Part shown: piece by piece, positions 50,596 to 60,500 of the stretch
How positions within the stretch are numbered: position 1 is the stretch's first letter
Layout: the number at the start of each line of letters is the position of its first letter
Assembly: GCA_016795155.1 (NCBI GenBank)
Contig: JAEUIE010000053.1
Span: forward strand, 171,781-235,780
Direction of reading: 5' to 3'
Source of the DNA: Planctomycetia bacterium
GTDB taxonomy: Bacteria; Planctomycetota; Planctomycetia; Gemmatales; HRBIN36
Length of the DNA: 64,000 bases
The notes under the pieces: model-generated
Database searches by the model: none
What the model was told of the DNA's origin: nothing
Seen by the model: only the letters and a program-made list of their open reading frames with translations
Translations under genes and position numbers: made by a program

Positions 50596-52404
50596 TTATC
50601 TCACCGTAAAAAACTCTGCACTTCGATTCTCCAGCGTAGGAACTACTAATGAGCGATCTAAATAGTCGTTCCTTTGCTCACATGATGTTTCTGCGATGAG
50701 CAGACAGCCATGACAAGCTGCTCCATGAAGGAATCGATGTTCATGCTTGTTGTCTGGATGATGTTCAGAGCAAACTGGATCATTTGAACAAAGTTCGCCA
50801 AGCTCCAATGCTTTCCTAAAGTGAACATCAATTTGACGCCCGGTTTCAACTAACCCTCCAAGCGTTCCTTCCGCATCGGTGGTTGAGGTATAGAGTAAAA
50901 TGCCATAGCCAACACTAGGAATGGTGTAAACTCGTTCGCGGATCGAGCTTGCTGGATAGCCACACTCCAGCGATAGAGTCGTAATGAGAAGGTGAGCAAA
51001 TGAATGGAATAAGATAAACGCTGATCCGGGGTAGACTTTCTTGCTATGGTAATGTTCATTCTTCCAGCAATTGAAGCCTTCCTCCAGCTCCTTTCCACGT
51101 TTCTGAACTGATTTCTTTTTCAGCCACTCTTCCACATCGATTTTCTTGAACTGTATGAAGATCCCTTCGCCTCGATTCTCGAGACAAGGTAACCAGCTTA
51201 ATTCGCGCGCAATGAGGGCCCGGGAAGTCACCATGCTCAAATCACCATTGATATCAGGTGTTGTTGGCTCAAACCTGGAAAACCCGACCTGTGCCACCAC
51301 TTCACGCAAACGGTGCACCAAAACGATTCTCTGAACCTTTTCCATCCAGGGCTTCTTCCAAATCGATTCAGGCAGTGAACGTGCAAAGAAGGTTCCGTCG
51401 AGAATGTCGTTGCCAATTTCTTCTTTTGCTGCAATCAATGTCTCTAGCTCAGCCTGCTTCACACTCTTTGACTCTTTCAGAAAATCGTTACGACGGGACT
51501 GAATCTCGTTCATGATTTCGACATCACTGAAATCAGTTAATGCTACCTTCACCTTCTGCTTGCGACGTTCATACTGCAGTTCAGTCACATCTTGTACAAC
51601 TTCGATCATATCCCATACCGTATCAACAGCGGCTTTGATTTTTTCGTCGCGATCGGGGAGAGAAATGACACTTAGGGATTCTGGAAAGTATGCGTGACTT
51701 GCATTTCTAATCAGCAAACGATAGGGCTCGCCACAAACTTCTCTTTCCGTTGGCCCGAGCCAAAGTTTTCGACCTTCGCATAGGCCCAAAGCCTGGAAAC
51801 GCATTTCCGAAGCATCAAACATACTTCTTTGAGCCGAGCAATCGCAGCGAATCCAGATCTCGGAAAGATCGCCGCTGGTTCCACGTTCTTCGATCCACAA
51901 TTGACGTTTACAATCACTCTTGCCCTGATGTACAAAGTCGAACCAGTTAATGTCAGTCACATGTCCTTTGCGACATGCTCTAACAAATCGAATGGGCACC
52001 ACTGATCTCTTTTTATTATCCTGATCGATGAACTTTCCCTTCGTCAGGGATTTGCGGTGAACCAACATGCGTGATCGAGGGTTGGCATCACTATCCTTTT
52101 CGGGAGGCTGAGCGACAAACCACTCAGGGAATTGCCATGCACCAATTCCTGTGGGTGGGGCATTCAAATCCTGCTGATCTGCAGGTGGACGATACAGCTT
52201 GATAGCGGGCACATCTAACGCTTCGCAGATCTTCTCAGCTAAGCGTGGTTCCACCACTTCGTCACCCATTCCTGCCCAATGTTCAAGGCCTGCAACGAGT
52301 ACTGACTGATTCGGCAAATCCAGCATCGAACCAGGGCCAAACGTGGTTACAATCTGGCTTTGCCTTAACTGCCCATTTGGCTTCTTGCTTTTTTGCCTAC
52401 TCAT
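50596..52404 (-). CDS. drmB: DISARM protein DrmB, DUF1998
   Basis: About 602 residues from ATG 52404, 8 bases within the end of drmA. N-terminal QSQIVTTFGPGSMLDL and C-terminal GILLYTSTTDAEGTLGGLVETG, then a CysHis-rich zinc patch (CHGCLLIAETSC), are DUF1998 hallmarks. DrmB forms a complex with DrmA and binds DNA ends of invading phage. Confidence 0.9.
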   Translation of the reverse strand: MSRQKSKKPNGQLRQSQIVTTFGPGSMLDLPNQSVLVAGLEHWAGMGDEVVEPRLAEKICEALDVPAIKLYRPPADQQDLNAPPTGIGAWQFPEWFVAQPPEKDSDANPRSRMLVHRKSLTKGKFIDQDNKKRSVVPIRFVRACRKGHVTDINWFDFVHQGKSDCKRQLWIEERGTSGDLSEIWIRCDCSAQRSMFDASEMRFQALGLCEGRKLWLGPTEREVCGEPYRLLIRNASHAYFPESLSVISLPDRDEKIKAAVDTVWDMIEVVQDVTELQYERRKQKVKVALTDFSDVEIMNEIQSRRNDFLKESKSVKQAELETLIAAKEEIGNDILDGTFFARSLPESIWKKPWMEKVQRIVLVHRLREVVAQVGFSRFEPTTPDINGDLSMVTSRALIARELSWLPCLENRGEGIFIQFKKIDVEEWLKKKSVQKRGKELEEGFNCWKNEHYHSKKVYPGSAFILFHSFAHLLITTLSLECGYPASSIRERVYTIPSVGYGILLYTSTTDAEGTLGGLVETGRQIDVHFRKALELGELCSNDPVCSEHHPDNKHEHRFLHGAACHGCLLIAETSCEQRNDYLDRSLVVPTLENRSAEFFTVR

Positions 52405-55400
52405 GGGACCCCTCCTCATTTTCAATGGCATACCCATCGAGTGTCTTAAGCCACAGATTGACGCTGGGCTCTACATCGCGGAGAGAGCGATTTGCACGAA
52501 ACTTCTTGTGCCGCAGTGGCAGCTTCTTTAGCTCTTGATCAAGGAAATCGTACAATAGCTGTTTAGCGCCTCCCGTTTCATAAGGATTGTACTGCAACTG
52601 GGCACCAACCTGCTGATAGTCGTGTGCAATGGCATTCCAGTCGTCGAGCAGTTTTTTTGCTCTGTCGCGTACGACCTGCTGTAGTCTTTCAGTTTCCTTT
52701 GGATCTTGATGCGAAACACGATTAACCAGGTATGCAATTATTGGATCGAGCTTTGACAGTTGAACTAGTATCTGGCTGGCACCTTTTGGATGCGTCAGTT
52801 GCGCGTTTCCATGCCGTGCCAGACCTACCAATGCTGCCGCCAACCCTCTGTCCAATGCACGAGGCGAAAAAGGAGTGACACTGGTTGGCTCAACGCTACG
52901 GTAGAAAGTCTGGTGATAATAGTAAAACCGTTCATAATGCGAGCGATCACGTGGCTTATGCACGTTGAGCATCGTCACTACTAAACCAGGCCGCTGAAAA
53001 TCACGACCAACACGACTGGTCGCCTGGATATATTCGGCACTGGTTTTGGGTTGGCCAGTGACCACCATCAGCCCCAAACGAACGATATCCAACCCGACTG
53101 AGATCATGTTGGTGGCTATCGCTACATCCACATGATTATTGCTGGCAAACGATTCATTGAGCCGTGCTTTTGCTTCGGCAACTCGGTTCGTGCTTTCCCG
53201 GCTGGTCAATTCAACCACTTCGTACGCAATCCGTCTGTTGGAAAAGCTGCCTTCTTCTTCGTTAACACGTTTTCTCTTCCCATAGCCTTGCAAACTACTG
53301 CTCACTTCGTCTTCAATTACCCGCCGAGCACCACCCAGTTCACGCAAGCTGTTGAAGTAACCCAACAATGTCATGTAGGGATCGGCTGGATTGGTATCAT
53401 CCTTTTTTCCATACCTCTCATAGGCTTTCTCCCCAGCAGCGAGCAACGCTAGGTAGGTGCGTAACATGACGACCTTTGGGCTTCTCCCTTGAGCCGCTAT
53501 TCCCAGGTATTGGCGAGCATTACTCTTGGAGGAAGGAAGGGTTTCAGCAAAGAACGAATCCCGGCGATCGGGACCAGGGGGCGGAAAAATATCCACCATC
53601 TTGTGGTTGTAAAGTGCTCGGATTTGCTTTTCTGCCCGTCTGACGGTGGCTGTCGAAGCTATGATCTTGGGACGTACTTTTTTACCATTAATCATTCGAC
53701 TGCTGAGTTCATCCAACGCACATTCATAGAGGCCGACCATCGTGCCTAACGGTCCTGAGATCAGGTGTAATTCATCCTGAATAATAAGGTCAGGAGGGTT
53801 CAACTGGCCCTGGGGCAAGGGCAGTCCAACTCCAGGGTCACAGGGCCCATAGAAACCATGCTGGTCATGACGATCAACTTTCCCAAAAAACGCACCGATT
53901 TGCCCCACCCAGGGGATGCCGGCAAACTTGTCCACGGTGGCAATCATGAAACAAGGCAATCGTCGATAAATAGGCTCATCCACTGTCAGGAGAGGCAATG
54001 CGTTATCCCGACTGAACGCACACTCCCGATTGCCACTGCAGACAACCCTCAAATCTATTGGATGATCTGGATTCGGTACCAGCTGGAATGAGTTAACGGT
54101 AAACTTCGTGCCACACCAGGGGCATTCCTCCAAGGGTATTGGCGAGCCCTTTCGTTCGTTGTTCTTGTAGGCAATGGTTTTCGCACGGGCTGAATCAGGA
54201 TTGTTGTCCCCTTTTTTGCCCATCACGTTTGGCGTGGCTCCTTTTCCTACCCACAACCCAATCTCAAAAGGCCAGTCGCCCAGCTTCTGTACATCTTGCT
54301 GCCGTTCGAGTTCCAGAGCACAGATCAACGTTGCCGCTCGCCCAAGTTGATCGAGTGTCAGTAATCGCAATGTATAACGCATCAATACTGCCAAGCCGGC
54401 AGAGCTAGTCCCAGGGTTTTTCAATCGCCGATGGACCAAGGCAAAAGCAGCTAGCCCCAGATAGGCTTCAGTCTTGCCACCACCAGTCGGGAAGAAAAGC
54501 AAATCCACTACGCCACGGTCGGTATGCCCTGGTTCTGCTAGTCCTTTCAAGTTCATGAGCAGGAATGCTAACTGAAATGGCCTCCAGCGAGGATTCACTG
54601 TGCCAGGGTCTTTCTTAAGCATCACTCCCTGACGTTGCCTAGCAGCTTTAGCCATCGCTTTGTTGGAAAGGCGAAAAGCTTCCAGGCAAGCTTGATCGTT
54701 TAACAGCTCGATGCCGTCGCGGATGCGTTTTAACGCTGTCCCAATGCGCTGGAACAGTTCATCTGCGATTTCTTTGCGGTGTTTCGACAGTCCCGCAACC
54801 TGCTTCTTCTGATCTGCGATCCACGCTTCGTACTGAGTCGCCAGTGGCTCCAAGCATGCTTTCGCCGTTTTGCTATCTGGCACTGTCGCCAGAGCATCCA
54901 TTGAAAGTTCCACACCTTTGATGTCCGCTGGCGCCACGCGTTCGACTTCGGCCAATGGCATCCAACATGTTCTCACCTGATAGCATTGGCCATCAGTCAG
55001 TATTGCCTGGGCTGCGACGTTATGCCCAACTGCATAATCACCATCATCCCGGTACTGCAGATCAGCCAGCCGATCATCCCAGTCCGTACTTTGCAAACTG
55101 CGCAGGTCCGGTCTTGAGACGATACCCTCTTTGATCTTTACTTCGATCTCAGCCTGGAAAGCATAGGCTTCATCACGCACTGAATCTGGTTTCAGTTTGC
55201 GACGATTCACCAGGAATACTGAGAGCGATCGTGTGCCTTTGGGCAACCCTCCCTCCACTTTCTCGATGACAATCGGTCGCACAGATATGGCTAGCTTCAG
55301 CCCCTGGCTACTTGGTACTTCCACCTCGGGTATTTCCTTGGCATCATGAGGCAGCTGGATGGTCACCGGTTGCTCACGAGGTGTACGTTGCCAGTGGCCG

Positions 55401-55765
55401 GAATCGCCTTTCAGTAACTGATAGTCTCCCCATCGCACTGTGACCGACAGTTCTTTCGTATCAGAGGAGACTAGCAGGCTCATGCCAATTGAAGAAGGAA
55501 AGTAGGCTTTGCGGGCTGCAACAGATTCTGGGATCGTAGCATCGTCCGTACCCTGACGATCGCTGGGCATGTCGAAGCCTTCTTCTTCGGTTGGATCGCT
55601 TCGATCTTCTTCTGCTGCATCAATGGGTGATAGGAAACCCGTCAAGTACCAGCGTGATGGCATCTGAGGCAGGATCTCTGTTTCCAGCCTCGTTCCATTC
55701 TCTGGTCCGACAAAATCCAGTTTCAGAGCATCAACTAATTCTGATCGCACTTCGACTGACGTCAC
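52397..55765 (-). CDS. drmA: DISARM protein DrmA, SF2 helicase
   Basis: 1122 residues. Walker A LFFPTGGGKTEAYLG, DEAD-box-like LIIQDELHLISGPLG, motif III STATVRRAEKQIRAL and motif VI IQATSRVGRDFQRPG are clear. The N-terminal ~350 residues are the DrmA-specific domain. It recognises unmethylated phage DNA with DrmB. It is followed by drmB and drmC; the upstream gap holds a gene remnant and a 2-TM protein gene. Confidence 0.92.
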   Translation of the reverse strand: MTSVEVRSELVDALKLDFVGPENGTRLETEILPQMPSRWYLTGFLSPIDAAEEDRSDPTEEEGFDMPSDRQGTDDATIPESVAARKAYFPSSIGMSLLVSSDTKELSVTVRWGDYQLLKGDSGHWQRTPREQPVTIQLPHDAKEIPEVEVPSSQGLKLAISVRPIVIEKVEGGLPKGTRSLSVFLVNRRKLKPDSVRDEAYAFQAEIEVKIKEGIVSRPDLRSLQSTDWDDRLADLQYRDDGDYAVGHNVAAQAILTDGQCYQVRTCWMPLAEVERVAPADIKGVELSMDALATVPDSKTAKACLEPLATQYEAWIADQKKQVAGLSKHRKEIADELFQRIGTALKRIRDGIELLNDQACLEAFRLSNKAMAKAARQRQGVMLKKDPGTVNPRWRPFQLAFLLMNLKGLAEPGHTDRGVVDLLFFPTGGGKTEAYLGLAAFALVHRRLKNPGTSSAGLAVLMRYTLRLLTLDQLGRAATLICALELERQQDVQKLGDWPFEIGLWVGKGATPNVMGKKGDNNPDSARAKTIAYKNNERKGSPIPLEECPWCGTKFTVNSFQLVPNPDHPIDLRVVCSGNRECAFSRDNALPLLTVDEPIYRRLPCFMIATVDKFAGIPWVGQIGAFFGKVDRHDQHGFYGPCDPGVGLPLPQGQLNPPDLIIQDELHLISGPLGTMVGLYECALDELSSRMINGKKVRPKIIASTATVRRAEKQIRALYNHKMVDIFPPPGPDRRDSFFAETLPSSKSNARQYLGIAAQGRSPKVVMLRTYLALLAAGEKAYERYGKKDDTNPADPYMTLLGYFNSLRELGGARRVIEDEVSSSLQGYGKRKRVNEEEGSFSNRRIAYEVVELTSRESTNRVAEAKARLNESFASNNHVDVAIATNMISVGLDIVRLGLMVVTGQPKTSAEYIQATSRVGRDFQRPGLVVTMLNVHKPRDRSHYERFYYYHQTFYRSVEPTSVTPFSPRALDRGLAAALVGLARHGNAQLTHPKGASQILVQLSKLDPIIAYLVNRVSHQDPKETERLQQVVRDRAKKLLDDWNAIAHDYQQVGAQLQYNPYETGGAKQLLYDFLDQELKKLPLRHKKFRANRSLRDVEPSVNLWLKTLDGYAIENEEGSHE

Positions 55766-55783
55766 GATATTTCTCTCCTGTCT

Positions 55784-56005
55784 TTACATGGCTTTCAGCA
55801 ACCTGATCAGCTCCTGCATATCTGCAAATGCAGAACGGCGGGCCTATTCGTAATCGGCGGCTTGTCCAGCACCGACAATAGCCGCATACACTGGGCCTAC
55901 TGAATCTATGCTGGCAAACTGATTTGCAGGATGCCCCAGCATTCTTGGGCCAGGCCGTTTGCCAAGTGTACTCCAAGCTTTTTCGAAAGCGACTGTAAAC
56001 TGAGG
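55784..56005 (-). pseudogene. Gene remnant with in-frame amber, upstream of drmA
   Basis: One frame reads PKPQFTVAFEKAWSTLGKRP, then MLGHPANQFASIDSVGP and VYAAIVGAGQAADYE, then TAG at 55844-55846, then ARRSAFADMQELIRLLKAM and TAA. The translation is protein-like with no start codon of its own and one internal stop. It could be the tail of an ancestral gene of the cluster or of an inserted one. It is not in frame with its neighbours. Confidence 0.4.
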
Positions 56006-56006
56006 T

Positions 56007-57398
56007 TTAGGATTTCTCCTTGTCCTTCTCTTCAGTGGCTTTCTTCAAGTCTTTCTTGTTGAAGGATGCTTCAAATCCTTCATTGCTGACTTTGAGTTCA
56101 GTGGCTTTGAGTAGGTCGATGCTCTTATGATCTTCTTCCTTGGCCTCTGTGTCTGTAAACAATTCACGACTAAATCTTTCTGTTAGGACATTTGGAATAT
56201 GCTCACCCACCGATTTCTTCCATTCCAACGCAAGTTCGACTAGCCATGATGCTCGCACTATATCCACACCCATTTGCTGGAACTTAAGTTCCCTCTTCGC
56301 GAAGCTGTTGTAGTTCCCAATGCTCCAGAGAATGAATGTTGATGTTGCAGTAGCAAAACCAAACACCAAGAACAATTCACGCACTACTATGACCCAGTCA
56401 AACTTTCCTGAGTTTAATGTTGATGATTGATCCTTGATAACAAAGGCGTATGCACCATAAAGAAAAACTCCAATCAGTAGTGCGAATCCACCAAGTATCC
56501 ACCATGATTTCTTTCGAGTCGTCCAACTGATGTCAAACGTTGTTGCGAGGTTCTTGAGTTCTTTTTTGAAGTCATCACCTGTCTTGATTCTCAGATCACG
56601 ATTCGCCATCTCAGCGATGGCAGACTTCAACTTGGCAAGCTCTTCTTTGTCCTGTGCAACCTTCTCTTCCCATTTCGCTTTATCCGTTTCGAGTTTAGCG
56701 TGTTTCTCTTCGTAGATTGCGTCAAGCTTTGCTGTGTGTTGGAGCATCGATTCCGTGACCTTTGTGGTGGCAATCGAGACTTGCTCCTGCATCTTGTCGA
56801 TCAACCCCTCTTGGCGTGCCAAGTAGTCATCCCGCTTAATGGCAAACGATTGGTCACCTTCACTGAGGTAACCAAGATAACTCTGTGTATCAACAAATTC
56901 AAATTCTTCACGAGCTTGAGCGGTTAGCTTAAGTGCCTTATCAGCATCATAACCACTGGTAAGTAGTGTCACTGTGAGGATGTCAAAGTAGCCGGGGGGT
57001 ATCGTGTCCTCGGTTTTGATCTTTCCTTCTCGACCCAACGAGAATTGATTCCGTTGGGAATTACTCGGATTCTGTGTGTCTTGGCACTTAATGGTGATGG
57101 ATTTGACTGTCACAGTGTTCGACAAGTAACTCGCTATCGAGGTTCGTGGACTATTAGCATGGATCACATAACCGTGGTAATTCTCATCCTCAGGTTCTTG
57201 CGGATCGCTTGGATCACGAAGAGGTTGTTTGTCCTGCCTCTTCATTTGATAGTCTTCCGATAGAGCATTGAAGGCATCAGTAAAAGTAACGGTGAGCGTC
57301 TTCCATCCTGACTTGCAAGCCAACCTCATTAGCGATGTAAAAGCATCGCTATCCTTTTTTTTGCGTACATAAGTCTGAAATTGCCGTGTATCGCTCAT
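56007..57398 (-). CDS. Two-TM coiled-coil protein inserted in DISARM
   Basis: 463 residues from ATG 57398. The N-terminal ~180 residues form a domain with no recognised family; then a long coiled coil (about 215-295, Lys/Glu rich). Two membrane helices follow (WWILGGFALLIGVFLYG and VIVVRELFLVFGFATATSTF) and a charged C-terminal tail. It may belong to DUF6161-type membrane proteins, but I am not certain. It is not a standard DISARM gene. It has its own promoter and lies between drmMI and drmA, so it is likely cargo or a membrane-linked accessory. Confidence 0.6.
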   Translation of the reverse strand: MSDTRQFQTYVRKKKDSDAFTSLMRLACKSGWKTLTVTFTDAFNALSEDYQMKRQDKQPLRDPSDPQEPEDENYHGYVIHANSPRTSIASYLSNTVTVKSITIKCQDTQNPSNSQRNQFSLGREGKIKTEDTIPPGYFDILTVTLLTSGYDADKALKLTAQAREEFEFVDTQSYLGYLSEGDQSFAIKRDDYLARQEGLIDKMQEQVSIATTKVTESMLQHTAKLDAIYEEKHAKLETDKAKWEEKVAQDKEELAKLKSAIAEMANRDLRIKTGDDFKKELKNLATTFDISWTTRKKSWWILGGFALLIGVFLYGAYAFVIKDQSSTLNSGKFDWVIVVRELFLVFGFATATSTFILWSIGNYNSFAKRELKFQQMGVDIVRASWLVELALEWKKSVGEHIPNVLTERFSRELFTDTEAKEEDHKSIDLLKATELKVSNEGFEASFNKKDLKKATEEKDKEKS

Positions 57399-57426
57399 GT
57401 GGTAATCCTGCATTGTTAACACGTAC

Positions 57427-57454
57427 ATTGTATTGTGTCATGGATGTGTCACAA
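57427..57454 (-). promoter_or_regulatory. Internal promoter within the DISARM locus
   Basis: On the minus strand TTGTGA (57454-57449), 16-base spacer, TACAAT (57432-57427), 29 bases before ATG 57398. It would drive the coiled-coil gene and possibly drmA-drmB-drmC separately from drmMI-drmD. Confidence 0.55.
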
Positions 57455-57571
57455 CAATCAACGTAGCCGAATCATGAGGTCTTTAGTACTATTCCGCCAC
57501 CATCCGACAACGAAGAGTTTTATTCTGATCGTAACCACCAAACACCATCACGGAAAAGTTCATAAGTATGC

Positions 57572-60500
57572 CTACTTGAACAATCCAGGCTGCTGATCAT
57601 CCTTGGCCTTTTTACCCTTTGCTCCTCGCTTCCCCTTCGGTTTCGCCTGGGCTTCTGCTGCTTCGCCGCTCAGGCGTTCTTCTTCGGCTCGTTGTTTGTT
57701 GAGTTCCAGGAGGCGGGCTAGGACTTCGTCGCGGAAGTCGTCGGGCCAGCGGTAGCGCCAGGGTTTCTTTTTCTTGCGGGTGGTGGGAACTCCAGGTTCG
57801 TCGTCGTCGTCCTCTTCGTAGTCGAGCAGGAACTCGCAGGTGGGTTGCAAGTCCTTCCAGCCGTAGGCATCGAGTACGGCACGGTCCATGGCGGCATGGA
57901 GTTCGCGGAGCTTCTTTATCTCCTCGCTCGGCTCATTCGGATCGTGAAAGCGGTTGTAGGTCTTGGTCAGCCCTTCGTTGTTCTTCACCATGAGCGCTGC
58001 TCGGAACTCGTAGTACTCCTTTCCCACCGCTTCGAGAGTGGCATCGGTTTCAAAGTGCGGTGGAAAGGGGAAGGTTTCAAAGCAGTCGGAGGGGGTATAG
58101 CGAAGGTCGTCTTTCATGGAAGACCCAAGGAAACGGGCCCAGATTTCATGGGGACGTGATTGGATGGAGCAAAAGGACGAGTGCTCATCTAGTGCAAACA
58201 CGGCTGCAGTATGTGAAAAAACTACTGGCAATCGGACAAATGCAATCGCAAGATGTGGTGTAGCACCGCAATTTATTGCTAGAGTGTGCTTTGAACCTGA
58301 AATGTTCTTGTACAGTTCATTACGAACACGCATAAAGTTCCACCACCTATTTTTCCCATGTGCATCATTCTGGCTCATCCTTTGCGGTTTAACTTTCGCC
58401 TCGACAATCTTGAATAGATCAGGCCACTTCCTTGCCTCATCTTCATCGAGCTCTTCGAAATTGATCACATAACGATGTGGTGATTGCGATGGCTCGTTGT
58501 TGATCTCCTCACCTCCGATAAATGGAAATATTCGTTCGGCATTTTTCTTGTTTTTGGCTTTCAATTTGTTCATCAACTCGATGGAGTTAACTGAATCATC
58601 ATCAGTAGTATCATCAAATGTAAACCCCATTCCTAATAAGAAGCTTCCAATGAAACTCTTACCCGCGTTGGCCTCCAGCCTTGCCGGATCATCGTGTCCA
58701 CCCGCATGGAACAGGTACGCCGTGATGATTGGAGCTTCCTTCTCATCAAGCAAATACGGCCGATGGTGTTTGCCCTTTGCGACATGCACCACGCTCACCA
58801 CCACCGCTGCCAGGCCGGGCCATTTGTAACGACGGCGGGCGTGGTAGATCGTTCCCCCGTTAGTGCAGATCCAGCGCAACCCGGTGCTGCGGGTATCCCC
58901 CTGGGCAATGGTGTTGGTCGCAATCAAGCCGAACGTGCCATCTGTCCGCAGCAGGTTGAACGCCCGGCGGAAGAAGTGGGCTACCAGATCAGCGTTGCCA
59001 TGCGATTCCTCGTGCAGTGTTTTCAGCCAGTCGAGGAAATAGGGATGATGCCCCGCTGCGATGGTGTTTTTACCAGCGAACGGTGGGTTGCCAACAATGG
59101 CATCGAAGCCGGGCAACCGGCGGGCTGATGCCACGCCTTTCTCGGAGGTGAACACTTCCGGAAACTCAATCTCCCAGTGGAAGGGCAGGACTTGCGATTT
59201 TCTTAAGCTCGTTTCAGCCTGTCGAATCTCTTCATGACGAATACCGGTTCGCAACGATTCATCAAAATGTTGAAGAAATGCGTCTCGTTTCTGCTTACGT
59301 TCTTTATCGTTCTTTCCAGCGAAGAAGGCGGCGATGGCGAGATTCCCGGCGAAGCGTATCAACTGCATATCTTCTTCGGCCTTCTTCAGCTTTTGCTCCT
59401 TCAATCGAAACGGATACTCATCTGGGGAGGTGATGATGTCCTGGCGAACCTTGAGCACAGCCTTAATCCGATCTTCAATGACGCGCTGGGCCACGGCAGC
59501 GGCGCCACTTGGAAGCCAGTGAAAGTTGATGATCTGCTGTTTGTTTAGCCCCACCAACGAATCGCCACACTTCATGGCGTGATCGAGAAACGTAAACGGA
59601 TGATCCTTGGCTAACGTCGCCAGCCATAGGGAGAGCTTCGCCAGATCGGTCGCCATGGGGTTCTTATCAACGCCGTAGAGACAGCGCTGGGCAATGAGCC
59701 GCTGAGCGAAGAGTTCAGGGGTTTCATCGAGTGGAATCACTGGCATATTGCCATGAGTCGCCCAGGCCTTCACCAGCACTTCACTCAGTTGCCTGCACGC
59801 TTCAACCAGGAACGCTCCTGACCCCATAGCAGGGTCGCACACCTTGAGATCGAGTATCTGCTCTGGCTTGGGCTTATCTCCTAATTGCTTCAGAATCGGC
59901 TCCAGCGTCTTCTGCACAATCGGGCCCGTGAGAGTACGAGGCGTGTAATGCGAACCACTGCGTCGCCGTTCCTCGCTCGGCTGGAAGATCATGGCCCCGG
60001 CCGGCACCACATTGGGTGTCACTTCCTTGGCGATCTTCTTCTCCAGTGCCACCAGCATGTCTTCCATCGACTTGGCAATCTTCAGGCCCTCTGCTGCCTG
60101 GCCGGTCAGTTTCTGGCCAGTCTGCTCCGTGAACCACTTGGCTCGGTCAGCGCCCGATTTAATCAGCAGGAGCTCTAGATTGATCGTGGTTGGTGCCCCG
60201 TGAGCCTTGGGTGCTTTGATGGCAATCGACCGGCCTTTCGCCACTTCAAGCTCGAAGCCCATTATGGTCTCGTAGACGCCACCAATCTGCTCGACGCCTA
60301 GTGTCAGGTAACTGAGGCGTTCACCATCGAGAATGAGGAGGTTGGTAAGAACTCTGAGTAGGCAACCATCAGAAACACGGGGAATCTGTTGAAGCTTGGT
60401 GTCGTAGCTGGCATCTTTAACCTTCCGACCTTCCAGAAATGGATATCGGCTTGGGTCAAATAGGTAACCCTGGCGAGCGGGCAGATGCAGGTTGCCATGG

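Noticed and set aside
32555..55846. Genetic-code change or amber suppression in the island
   Set aside because: Two genes have in-frame TAG, but other genes in the window use TAG as a normal stop, and no suppressor tRNA is visible.
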